Assembly (NCBI GenBank): GCA_965368585.1
Contig: CBDUNM010000018.1
Coordinates: forward strand, 1 to 51,858
Direction: 5' to 3'
DNA: 51,858 nucleotides
Source: JARRQB01 sp965368585
Lineage (GTDB): Bacteria > Pseudomonadota > Gammaproteobacteria > Chromatiales > Chromatiaceae
Below the pieces are notes generated by a model that ran no database searches, had not been told where the DNA came from, and saw only the letters and a list, made by a program, of their open reading frames with translations. This document shows, piece by piece, positions 1 through 7,459 of this stretch; positions within the stretch are counted from its first letter, which is position 1, and the number at the start of each line of letters is the position of its first letter. The position numbers and the translations under genes were made by a program.

Positions 1-504
1 AGGAAGGGCGCGAAACCGCTTGACGATATCACGTAGCGCCTGGACGACCTCGCCACGCAGGTCGCGTTGTTGCGCCGGGCTAAACATGCCTAGGGGTTTG
101 CTCAGATCCGGGTGTAAGTCTTCGCGACGCAACAACAGCAGCGTCATATCCGGTGCGTGCCGGACCAACTCCGAATCAGGCCGCGCTTCCTGCAGACTCA
201 ACCCGTAAGGCGCATGATAGGTATGCAGCTCCAGTCCCTGTAAGGACGCCTCCAGCCCCAGCCAGGGATCGAGCAGGTCGCTGGTATAGGTATGAATAAT
301 TGCCAGCCGCAAGGCGTGGCCGGTCGACGCCAGCCCGTTGGCATGCGCGATCAGGCGCTGCGCCTGCGGCAGCGTCAACGCCATGCGGGACGCTGCGACA
401 GCCGACCGGATTTCAGCCCGAGAGCCGGCAGCCAGAATGTGTTCAAAGTCTTTCTCGGTATTCGCCACGCGGATTCGGTCTCGATAGAAGTTTAAGCTGG
501 CCAA
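1..504 (-). CDS. FkbH-like protein, N-terminal part (runs off left edge)
   Basis: An open minus-strand frame begins after an in-frame TAG at 529-531 and runs off the left edge, so only the amino-terminal part (about 168 residues) is visible. No ATG lies near the beginning; TTG at 504 is the most likely start, giving a protein opening LASLNFYRDR. The segment LRLAIIHTYTSDLLDPWL, followed by GLELHTYHAPYG and then PDMTLLLLRREDL, matches the SGNH-like N-terminal region of FkbH proteins. The HAD-IIIC phosphatase domain expected after it lies outside the window. FkbH proteins act in glyceryl or acyl transfer to carrier proteins in polyketide and surface polysaccharide synthesis. The polysaccharide deacetylase encoded just upstream on the same strand supports a polysaccharide role. 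The family call is fairly safe; the substrate is unknown. Confidence 0.7.
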   Translation of the reverse strand, partial: MASLNFYRDRIRVANTEKDFEHILAAGSRAEIRSAVAASRMALTLPQAQRLIAHANGLASTGHALRLAIIHTYTSDLLDPWLGLEASLQGLELHTYHAPYGLSLQEARPDSELVRHAPDMTLLLLRREDLHPDLSKPLGMFSPAQQRDLRGEVVQALRDIVKRFRALP

Positions 505-569
505 CCGACAAGCTGCCTGCTTGAGCGGCTACGACGCCGCCAAGGCGTCGGGTCAGGCGGACGCGGCTG

Positions 570-1535
570 TCATCCGAAGACACGCCGGGCCAACTGGGTC
601 ACCATGCGCTCGCCGGTCAGTTTCATGGTTGAATTAATCGGCTCGGGCTGCGTTTGTCCAGCGGCGGAAGCCAGATCTCTGAAGCCCCGCACACAGAATC
701 TGTCTGTATTCCGTTCCAAATATCGGCATAGATCCTGAAAACGTTTAACTACGATCGGGTCCGGCCGGTTTTTGCCGGTGTTAAGCAATTCGAAATTGTG
801 CGAAACGATCACTACCGCAGCCAAGCCATCCGCCGCCGCATGATCGAGTACGTACCTGATTTCTTTGAACGAGCATGCGGTCAGCTGCAGGTGTCGCAAG
901 CTGCCGGGGCCGCGGTCACGATAAACGGTCACGGGGTATTCAATTACATCGCCAAACGCGAACGGTTGCGTCAGGGTTCGACCGGGGGCAACGCCGTCTA
1001 CGCCAACCGCCGCCGCGGCATTGTAACTGCTGTCGAAGCGAATATCGTTGTCCGCGAGCGCGAGCAACGTGTCGGCGTTCAAGGCGTAGTTGCCGGCGCG
1101 AAAGGCATTGATTCGGTCCGCGCCGCCCGCACGCAGCAATTCCAGGCCCTTGGCGATCAGCACGCTCTGCTCAGCCCGCGAGAACATCCGCAGAAATTGC
1201 CGTTTTCGGTCGATGTGCGGCAACAGCGGTTCGCGCGCCTCATCGACCCACTCGGTGTGCAGATGCAGTTGCACTTCCTGGCCCGCGGTTTGTACGAGTT
1301 CGACCAGCTCGTGGAGCGGTGCATCCCCGAAGCGCGTCGCAAATAACGGCTCGACGAAAAAAACGCCGATCAGGCCATGATCGTTGAGGATCCGGAACGT
1401 GATCGGCAGGCCGTAATCGCCTTTCGCGGTCGGGCCGTATACATAACGTCTGAACGCCGCCGAAAACTGCCCGTCCAGGTCATCCCAACCGTCGCACCAG
1501 ATCTCGGTATCGACTGTCAAAAAAACGTTCAGCAT
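570..1535 (-). CDS. polysaccharide deacetylase family protein
   Basis: This 321-residue protein has the layout of a NodB-fold carbohydrate esterase. The N-terminal strand ends in TVDTEIW (Asp9 and Glu11), corresponding to the first metal/catalytic motif. EVQLHLHTEW (His91 and His93) corresponds to the histidine motif, and FRAGNYALN to the arginine-containing motif 3. There is no signal peptide, so it probably acts in the cytoplasm, as do deacetylase-like proteins of exopolysaccharide clusters. It lies 65 bp upstream of the FkbH-like gene on the same strand and is probably co-transcribed with it. The motif-1 spacing (TVDTE rather than TFDD) is divergent, so activity on an N-acetylated sugar is inferred from fold and context. 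The start at 1535 is the only nearby ATG and has no strong ribosome binding site. Confidence 0.8.
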   Translation of the reverse strand: MLNVFLTVDTEIWCDGWDDLDGQFSAAFRRYVYGPTAKGDYGLPITFRILNDHGLIGVFFVEPLFATRFGDAPLHELVELVQTAGQEVQLHLHTEWVDEAREPLLPHIDRKRQFLRMFSRAEQSVLIAKGLELLRAGGADRINAFRAGNYALNADTLLALADNDIRFDSSYNAAAAVGVDGVAPGRTLTQPFAFGDVIEYPVTVYRDRGPGSLRHLQLTACSFKEIRYVLDHAAADGLAAVVIVSHNFELLNTGKNRPDPIVVKRFQDLCRYLERNTDRFCVRGFRDLASAAGQTQPEPINSTMKLTGERMVTQLARRVFG

Positions 1536-1669
1536 GGAAGTTCGACTGCAGTTCAGTAACAGGGAGTCAGCGCGGAGGATAACTCAACCGTTCCATGCCA
1601 TTCCATAGCCGCGTCCGGCACGGGCGCGCCCCGTGGCGGGGTCCGTCAACGTTCGCCGCAGGCGATTAC

Positions 1670-1822
1670 CTAGTGTCTGTCCAGAATCACCCTCTGCCGC
1701 CGGGAGAGGGTTGGGGTGAAGGGACAGGATAAAGAATAACTTGTTGTTTTATCAATTTTTCATACCAGCCTTCTTCCCGAGATAGCAGGGACTTAGGATA
1801 TTTCTGGACGGAACCCACCTAG
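1670..1822. repeat. MITE-like inverted-repeat element
   Basis: The 398-bp gap between two divergent genes holds a roughly 150-bp segment bounded by CTAG at both ends (1670-1673 and 1819-1822). Inside it are inverted copies of GTCCAGAA (1679-1686, and 1802-1809 on the opposite strand). The interior is AT-rich around 1735-1770, unlike its surroundings, and carries a short hairpin at 1690-1710 (CCCTCT pairing with AGAGGG). No protein is encoded. The arrangement suggests a non-autonomous transposable element or a palindromic intergenic repeat. The inverted repeats match only in part, and no second copy was noticed in this window. Confidence 0.35.
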
Positions 1823-1933
1823 CCAAAACTCCGGGGTGCATTTCGCAATTTGCCGATTATTACTGAACAATTTCCGCAAACTGACGCTTACTTCCAGTAT
1901 CGATAACCCCGCCTCGCGTGATGGTGAACGGAA

Positions 1934-2974
1934 ATGATGCCCCAAAAACACGTCCTGCTCGTCGATGATTCCAAATCCGCCCGATTCGCACTGCGGGCGC
2001 TCCTGCAGAAACAGGGGTTCTCGGTGGACACGGCGGAAACCGCCGAAATCGCCCTCGACATGCTCGGTGACTCCAAACCCGACGCGATTTTCATGGACCA
2101 CATGATGCCAGGTATGGACGGCTTTACCGCGACTCGGGCAATAAAGCGCGACCCGGCCACGGCCCATATTCCGGTGGTCATGTGCACGTCGAACGACCGG
2201 GAAGAACACGTGCAGGAGGCGCGGCGGCTGGGGACCGTGGGCATACTGCCAAAACCCCCGACCACCGAGAAACTGGCGGAGATTCTCGATGCGCTCGACC
2301 GGGAGATGGAACGCGCCGCCGGTGCGACCGAGAGCGGTGAATCCGACGGCTCCTCTCAGCCACAAGCCATCGAAACCGCGTTGCAGGACATCTTGCCTAA
2401 CATCCTAGCGGATACGCTGGAACCCGTTCTGCAAGAGAAGCTACGTAGCCATTCACAGACCATGAAGTCGGAGGTAATGGCCGCGGTCTTGGCGCAGCAA
2501 GCGGAACGCGAGCAAGCGCTACTGCAGCAATTTCCCGGCACCATCCCCGCCGACTGGCGCGAAGCGGTTCTGCGTGATGCACTGCACCAATCGGACACCC
2601 GGGCGAACGAACGCCATACCCGATTATCGAACAATCTCGATGACAGGCTGGCAGCCGCCTCCGGAAATCTGCGCGCCGAGCTGCAGGGTGAGATTGCCTC
2701 GCTGGCATCCCGCTTATCCAGTGACCGTGGGCTCGTCGCCTCGCTGCAAACGGCCGTCGCCGGCGATATCGAGGCGCGCGCGGCGGCGCTATCGCGTACG
2801 CAAGCCGAATCGACCGCGAAACACACCGCGGAAGAAATCACCTCGGCCGCGTTGTCGCAATCGCAACTCGCTTTCGCCGCGCAGACTGCGGCGTTGCACC
2901 GCAAATTCAACTGGCTCGCGACTGGCGCCTTGTCGGCCCTTGCCGGTATGCTCGCCGCGCTTTACTTTCTCTAG
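1934..2974 (+). CDS. membrane-anchored CheY-like response regulator
   Basis: This 346-residue protein begins with a receiver domain (about residues 5-125). It has the acidic pair Asp11/Asp12, phosphoacceptor Asp55 in AIFMDHMMPGMDG, the switch threonine Thr85 and the conserved Lys106 in ILPKPPT. In place of a DNA-binding or enzymatic output domain there is a long Ala/Glu/Gln/Arg-rich helical region (about 130-320, likely coiled coil). The protein ends in a hydrophobic helix from about residue 324 (NWLATGALSALAGMLAALYF). This predicts a cytoplasmic receiver tethered to the inner membrane by its C-terminus. No kinase gene is adjacent. Two consecutive ATG codons start the gene (1934 and 1937) and either could be used. 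The receiver call is firm; the output mechanism is unknown. Confidence 0.85.
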   Translation: MMPQKHVLLVDDSKSARFALRALLQKQGFSVDTAETAEIALDMLGDSKPDAIFMDHMMPGMDGFTATRAIKRDPATAHIPVVMCTSNDREEHVQEARRLGTVGILPKPPTTEKLAEILDALDREMERAAGATESGESDGSSQPQAIETALQDILPNILADTLEPVLQEKLRSHSQTMKSEVMAAVLAQQAEREQALLQQFPGTIPADWREAVLRDALHQSDTRANERHTRLSNNLDDRLAAASGNLRAELQGEIASLASRLSSDRGLVASLQTAVAGDIEARAAALSRTQAESTAKHTAEEITSAALSQSQLAFAAQTAALHRKFNWLATGALSALAGMLAALYFL

Positions 2975-3011
2975 CTCGCACGGTTCCTTCGATTCGACGG
3001 TCCCCATCCGT

Positions 3012-3983
3012 TCATAAGTCAAGCCCGCTCAAGTCCCAGCCGCATTGCCGCTCAATCAGGGCGAACAGGCTGGCGTCCGAAGCGTGCAACATGACGAGTG
3101 TAGGGTCGACATCTCCGGGTTTCGGCGTTTGCTCCCAGATATACCGTGGTGACAAACGACACGCTTTGGCGTATTTCGCGGGGTAGTGGACTTCCGCGTG
3201 TTTGGTTCGACCCCAAACTCTATCGCGCCGCGCCGCTTCGCCCCGTTGTGCCACCGTCACCACCAGGTGGCGGCCGCGGTAGCGTACGCTCGGATTACGG
3301 CGATCGTGACGACGCGGATTGAAATCGATCGGGCTCTCGTCCAGTACTCCCGCGGTAATTTCCTTGCTGCGGGCATCGAATATGACCGGCTCCCCGGTGG
3401 GCAGGGTCACCTTGAGCAGGCGCCCGGATTCGATCGGCGATACCGAGGGCAGCTGTCTGCGGGGAAAGAAATGCATCTCCCGGAACATGTTGTCGTAACT
3501 GAAACGTTTGCTCAGGCGCACGTCGTCGTTGATTTCCAGGTAAATGTCTTCCCGCGCCCGGTCCGGGAAAAAAAACGCGTATTGGCGCGTCGCCCCGAGT
3601 GTGGCCCGTCCCCTGGGATTGATCCGTGGCGAGCCGCGGTTGACGAGCGTAAAACCCACCGGCTCCTTTCTACCCTGTGGTTCGTAATAGAAATGCCAGA
3701 CATCGGCGACCTCGGTGAATTGCTGGGTCCGTCGATAGCGGTAGCGGTCGCGGATCTTCTCTCGCACCGGCGTCGTAGTCTTGCCCAGTGAACGCCAGAA
3801 CGGGCCCTGCGGTAACGCGTCCGATGCGTCGGGCTGCATCGGAGGACCGGGCGTACGCTCCGGCAACGGTGCGCACGCGGCCAGCAGGCCGAGCCCGACA
3901 ATCACGAGAATCGCTCGTATTACAGTTATGGTCAGCTCATCAGAATCGGCATTTACCGGGGACGAAACCGGCCCGGGCGACAC
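3012..3983 (-). CDS. conserved hypothetical lipoprotein
   Basis: The open frame extends further upstream, but a GTG at 3983 is preceded by GGGGAG seven bases away and gives a sensible 323-residue product, so it is chosen over the ATG at 4175. Near the new N-terminus a hydrophobic stretch, VIRAILVIVGLGLLAACAP, ends in a lipobox-like LAAC, indicating an exported lipoprotein. The mature part is rich in Arg, aromatic residues and beta-type segments. It shows no catalytic motif I recognise. Phrases such as YAFFFPDRAREDIYLEIND suggest a beta-sandwich. It lies downstream of the DsrC-like gene on the same strand. Function unknown. Confidence 0.7.
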   Translation of the reverse strand: MSPGPVSSPVNADSDELTITVIRAILVIVGLGLLAACAPLPERTPGPPMQPDASDALPQGPFWRSLGKTTTPVREKIRDRYRYRRTQQFTEVADVWHFYYEPQGRKEPVGFTLVNRGSPRINPRGRATLGATRQYAFFFPDRAREDIYLEINDDVRLSKRFSYDNMFREMHFFPRRQLPSVSPIESGRLLKVTLPTGEPVIFDARSKEITAGVLDESPIDFNPRRHDRRNPSVRYRGRHLVVTVAQRGEAARRDRVWGRTKHAEVHYPAKYAKACRLSPRYIWEQTPKPGDVDPTLVMLHASDASLFALIERQCGWDLSGLDL

Positions 3984-4075
3984 GGTAGAACTCCCCGTTT
4001 CGAGGCGCCGCTCGCGACGATATCTGGAGCACGTCAAGACCAGCCCGCACGGGCCGGCAACCGCGGCGGCTCGGC

Positions 4076-4414
4076 TCAGCACGCGTGGCAGTAATAGTCG
4101 GGCAGCCCCGCCAACCTGCAGGCCTGACGGCAACCGCCATCGGGAAATATTTTCTTCAGGGTCGCGCGCGTGCAACGATATGAATCGAGCTCAGCGCCCA
4201 CCTGCGTAATCAGGGTTCGCGGATTGGGCGGCACCTCGTAGGTCTTATAGTAATCGCGGATGAAGCGGATCGCTATCCAGTGACAGTCCTGCAATTCGAG
4301 CCCTTCCTGCGCAGCCATCTGTTTCGCGACGTCCTCGTCCCAATCGTCGAAATTCCGTAAAAAGCCTTTTTGCCCGAGCTCCAACGTCCGCTCGTTGACG
4401 GTCAGCGTGTGCAT
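4076..4414 (-). CDS. DsrC/TusE family sulfur-relay protein
   Basis: This 112-residue protein has the DsrC/TusE fold signature: the N-terminal GFLRNFDDWDEDVAKQMA and the helical HWIAIRFIRDYYKTYEVPP, then the family C-terminal arm around ACRLAGLP. DsrC carries sulfur as a persulfide or trisulfide on two arm cysteines; TusE does so in tRNA thiolation. Here the arm holds four cysteines: Cys95, Cys99, Cys109 and Cys112. Cys99 is the equivalent of DsrC CysB. The next cysteine comes 10 residues later, not 11 as in canonical DsrC, and the tail ends CHAC. It is therefore a divergent paralogue rather than a standard dsr-operon DsrC. The start at 4414 has AGGAG at ideal spacing. No other dsr or tus gene is adjacent. 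Confidence 0.88.
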   Translation of the reverse strand: MHTLTVNERTLELGQKGFLRNFDDWDEDVAKQMAAQEGLELQDCHWIAIRFIRDYYKTYEVPPNPRTLITQVGAELDSYRCTRATLKKIFPDGGCRQACRLAGLPDYYCHAC

Positions 4415-4522
4415 AACAAATCTCCTTTGATGACGTTTCCCCTCTCCGATACACCGGAGATCGAAGGGCTCGTGTTCTTATTGTATCGGCGCCGCCGAAT
4501 CAAGCCCCTCTCACTATTTAGA

Positions 4523-4861
4523 CTATCTGCTTACCCGGCAGCGGCTCTGATGCCGATCAAACAGACGGAAAGTATCGGCAAGGTCAAGGCCGCCGTGGCG
4601 GCAGCGGATTGCAGATTCAGGGGGCGAACCGAGGCGGGGTGTGCCGCACCCCGCCCGTACAGCCGCAACATGACCTTCAGACAACGCGGCGTCGTGGTCA
4701 ATCGGCCCACTGCCGGCATTGCTTTCCTGAAAGGCCTTCACCGCGCACGCGGTCTGCCCGCCCGTCTCCTCATCGACCGGTCCGCAATCGAAACCCGCAT
4801 CCCGCAGCACTTGCTGAATTAGCTGGATTACGCCGGCAACCGTACCGGGCGCCCGGGGCAT
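4523..4861 (-). CDS. peptidoglycan-binding-like small protein (uncertain)
   Basis: The first 60 residues of this 112-residue reading frame fit a PG_binding_1 helical repeat. VIQLIQQVLRDAGFDCGP is followed by TACAVKAFQESN, matching the family pattern of a Q-x-x-L-x-x-x-G-(F/Y) helix followed by a T-x-x-A-(V/I)-x-x-F-Q helix. The C-terminal half looks unlike any domain. The -1-type alternative frame over the same stretch (down to 4531) encodes a plausible hydrophobic helix, TAALTLPILSVCLIGIRA, so a frameshift or a different gene end is possible. The start at 4861 lacks a good ribosome binding site. The gene lies 31 bp downstream of the outer-membrane protein and may be the last gene of that operon. 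Confidence 0.45.
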   Translation of the reverse strand: MPRAPGTVAGVIQLIQQVLRDAGFDCGPVDEETGGQTACAVKAFQESNAGSGPIDHDAALSEGHVAAVRAGCGTPRLGSPPESAIRCRHGGLDLADTFRLFDRHQSRCRVSR

Positions 4862-4892
4862 CGCAGGAGCCGTGCCAAGCGGGACCCGCGTG

Positions 4893-6209
4893 CTAAAAGT
4901 AATAGCGCAGACGAAGCTCCAGCTTGAAGTTGTTGGGTTTTTCGCCCCACTCGGTAAGCCGACCTCCGCCAGGTAACGACGCGCGAAGGCGAATATCCAG
5001 GTTATCTATACCGCTGTAGTTGAACTCGGGCGAGATCGAATAGCTCTGATCTTCGATGTTGTACAGCACCTGCAAACCGGGGACGAAGTAAAGCGTGTTC
5101 AACGGCTCGTTCCACCACATACGCAAATTGAGGTATTTCCGCATGGGATTCGGCTTGGTGAATGGCCCCTTATCGAGATCACTGTCCAGCGGCAGGTCCT
5201 CGAGATACCGGTCGTCGCCAGCCTCCCAAGCCCGGTGGACGCAATCGTAGAACCGGCGTTGATCCGGTTCGCGATTACCGGCGCCGTTGAAGTAGTATTC
5301 GAAGATAACGGTCGCGTCGTCGACCGTCCGGTAACGCAATCCCAGCAGATAACTCAGGACGTCCTCGGTTCGTTTCGACCCCTGCCTGCAATCCGGCGTG
5401 ATCGGGCGGCGAGAAACGTCCTCGATATAGGCAAGCTCACCGTGTATCTCGAAATTCGGCGTGAGGTTCTTGGCGAAATCGATCCCGTAACGCGCCGAGC
5501 GGCTTCCCTTGCCCAAAACCATCACGTCGATGTCCATGTTCCGATACAGCAGATACAGCTTGGCGGCGAAATTGTCATGGCCCGCCTGACCAAAATCGTC
5601 GTTGAAATCGCCATGATGGGGCAGTATCAGCGGTGTAAAGGCGATGCTCTGAAGCGGACCGTCGAACGTGCGAATCCAGTCGAAGCCGAGGGTCCAGAAA
5701 CCCTCGCGCGCCAGATCGGGATTGCCAGCGTCCTTGGCCCGTTCGACGAAGGCGACGGGGTTCCACGCGTATCCTTTACCCCAACGGTAGGCCTTTTTGC
5801 CCACATCGAGTGTAAAGCCAGGGTCGGGCTGCAGTGACACCAACCCCTCGTAAAGCTGGTGTCTTGCCTTTTCGTGACGATAGTCCCACACTTTGGTCGA
5901 ATGGGCGCGAAACGAAAGCGTCGTCAAGTCCCTACGGTAGCGGCCTTCGATTTCCAGGGCGGCCGGCAGGCGCGCGATTTCTTTGCGCGGCGATTCGTTG
6001 AAGAACTCCAACTGGAAAAGCGCCCCACTTAGGGCGCTGTGCGAGTAGGTCGGCTCGATCTCGAAATAGCCTCTCAGCTCATAGGGCTTTCTTTCGAATC
6101 GCGTCGCATCGAAACTGAATTCCTCACTCGCGACGGATGACACCGACAGGCAGATACCCAAGGCGCAGACGACGCGCGACGCAAGATATAGGGCCGGAGG
6201 ATTAATCAC
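4893..6209 (-). CDS. outer-membrane beta-barrel protein
   Basis: The predicted product is 438 residues and starts at a GTG at 6209 that follows GGAGG closely. It has an N-terminal signal peptide (about residues 1-28, ending SVSSVASEE). The rest consists of alternating aromatic and polar strands and ends in KLELRLRYYF, a terminal Phe typical of proteins inserted by the BAM complex. It has no plug domain or TonB box and resembles porin- or export-type barrels rather than receptors. It follows the LolA-like gene by 77 bp and belongs to the ABC/LolA-like operon running down to 4.9 kb. In that setting it is a candidate outer-membrane end point of the export pathway, which is inference from position. 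Confidence 0.75.
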   Translation of the reverse strand: MINPPALYLASRVVCALGICLSVSSVASEEFSFDATRFERKPYELRGYFEIEPTYSHSALSGALFQLEFFNESPRKEIARLPAALEIEGRYRRDLTTLSFRAHSTKVWDYRHEKARHQLYEGLVSLQPDPGFTLDVGKKAYRWGKGYAWNPVAFVERAKDAGNPDLAREGFWTLGFDWIRTFDGPLQSIAFTPLILPHHGDFNDDFGQAGHDNFAAKLYLLYRNMDIDVMVLGKGSRSARYGIDFAKNLTPNFEIHGELAYIEDVSRRPITPDCRQGSKRTEDVLSYLLGLRYRTVDDATVIFEYYFNGAGNREPDQRRFYDCVHRAWEAGDDRYLEDLPLDSDLDKGPFTKPNPMRKYLNLRMWWNEPLNTLYFVPGLQVLYNIEDQSYSISPEFNYSGIDNLDIRLRASLPGGGRLTEWGEKPNNFKLELRLRYYF

Positions 6210-6286
6210 AGACCTCCGCCGTCGAAATAAAAGCTTTGTCGCATCGAAACCCGTCCAGCCCGTGTTGCTCGAATGAGGCTGTTCGG

Positions 6287-7018
6287 CTACCTCAACTCTT
6301 TCGCCCGCGGCATGTAATTGAGCGTAAACACCTCGTCCGGGAACTCGCGATGGGTGATGTTGGCAAACAGCATTACTGCCTTGTAGCCGATATTGAGAGG
6401 GCTGTCCGTCTCCAGTACGGACGGCCGTCGGATTCCGTCGCCGAAATCCTTGATATCTTTGTAACGAAGCGTCTTGATCAGCAGCCCGCTGGCCGCATAT
6501 GCCTCGATAGTCAGCGGTAAGAGCGCCTGTTTGTCCACCGTCATACTCAGTCTGTCATAGGCCACAGAATCGGTCTTGGCCTTGAGTGAAAGCAGATAAG
6601 TTTCTCCCTGATCCTGTATCGATTCCGCGTCGTATTCGGTGCCGAACTCCAGGCGCATCAAATCGGAGTTGTTGAATATCCCGCCCACGACGGACTGCAG
6701 GCTGGTGATTCTGATCGGCTTGCCCACGTCAGGAATGTACAGCCACATGTTGTCGCCAAGACGCAGCGTGGTGCGTCCGGCATCGGTGGGAGGGTCGAGA
6801 AACAAGGCGAGCATACTGTCCCGACCCTTCTTGGCGGTGTACAGGACAAACTCTTTCCGCCTTCCGTCGGGCTCCACGTTGATCAGCTTGCGGTACATTT
6901 CGTAGGAATCAGGGGCGAGGTTACGATCGACCTGGCGCAGGATTTCCTGTGCCTCGTCGGCCGCGATACTGCCGTCGAGTACGAGCAGCAGCAGAACAAA
7001 CCACGGCCACGCCTTCAT
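6287..7018 (-). CDS. LolA-like periplasmic protein (outer membrane lipoprotein-sorting family)
   Basis: This 243-residue protein has a clear signal peptide (MKAWPWFVLLLLVLDGSIAA). Its mature region is typical of the COG2834-like 'outer membrane lipoprotein-sorting protein' group: EILRQVDRNLAPDSYEM, then alternating strands such as MWLYIPDVGKPIRI and GGIFNNSDLMRLEF. Proteins of this half-barrel fold carry lipids or lipoproteins across the periplasm. The ATG overlaps the stop codon of the preceding NifX-like gene by one base (TAATG), so the two are translationally coupled. Together with the upstream ABC exporter genes and the downstream barrel, it probably shuttles a hydrophobic cargo to the outer membrane. 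The cargo cannot be read from sequence, and this is not the housekeeping LolA. Confidence 0.8.
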   Translation of the reverse strand: MKAWPWFVLLLLVLDGSIAADEAQEILRQVDRNLAPDSYEMYRKLINVEPDGRRKEFVLYTAKKGRDSMLALFLDPPTDAGRTTLRLGDNMWLYIPDVGKPIRITSLQSVVGGIFNNSDLMRLEFGTEYDAESIQDQGETYLLSLKAKTDSVAYDRLSMTVDKQALLPLTIEAYAASGLLIKTLRYKDIKDFGDGIRRPSVLETDSPLNIGYKAVMLFANITHREFPDEVFTLNYMPRAKELR

Positions 7019-7413
7019 TATTCCTGCAACTCTTCAACGACATCGGCGACCGTGCCGACACGGCGCACAAAGCGCACCCCTTTAGCATCAAGAACATCCA
7101 TCATCTTGGGTCCCGCCATCCCGCCCACCAGTACGGTGACGCCCCGGTCGCCCAGGGTGGCGGCAGCGGCCGGGCCGATGCCGTACTCCAGGTCCAGGTG
7201 CGGATTGGCCAAGACCTCGATGGCGTTACCCTGGAGATCGTAGAGGTGGAAAAAGGGGGCCGGACCCGACAGGTGGCTGACCTTGGAAGCCGGATCTTTA
7301 CCCTCCGACGCGATGGCAAAGGTATCGGATTGATACTCGGAAGCGCCTTCCGCCGCCATCACCGCGACACTGCCGACCAACAACAGCGTCGTCAAAAAGA
7401 TCAGTTTTCGCAT
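7018..7413 (-). CDS. exported NifX/NafY-domain protein
   Basis: The ATG at 7413 follows GGAGGTGTAGC and is preferred to a start 54 bp upstream. The 131-residue product opens with a signal peptide (MRKLIFLTTLLLVGSVAVMA). The rest matches the dinitrogenase iron-molybdenum cofactor (NifX/NafY/NifB-tail) fold: PFFHLYDLQGNAIEVL, then GVTVLVGGMAGPKMMDVL and a final GVRFVRRVGTVADVVEEL. Members of this family are normally cytoplasmic binders of metal clusters or cofactors, so periplasmic export is unusual. The gene sits between the ABC permease (47 bp) and the LolA-like gene (1-bp overlap), inside an export operon and not near nitrogen fixation genes. The bound ligand is unknown. Confidence 0.8.
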   Translation of the reverse strand: MRKLIFLTTLLLVGSVAVMAAEGASEYQSDTFAIASEGKDPASKVSHLSGPAPFFHLYDLQGNAIEVLANPHLDLEYGIGPAAAATLGDRGVTVLVGGMAGPKMMDVLDAKGVRFVRRVGTVADVVEELQE

Positions 7414-7459
7414 GCTACACCTCCGATATTGGGTTTGACCGAGCGGTCTTCCGTTTGGC

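Noticed and set aside
3984..4175. N-terminal extension of the lipoprotein gene up to 4175
   Set aside because: It overlaps the DsrC-like gene, is Arg-rich and would bury the lipoprotein signal; the GTG at 3983 has a good ribosome binding site.
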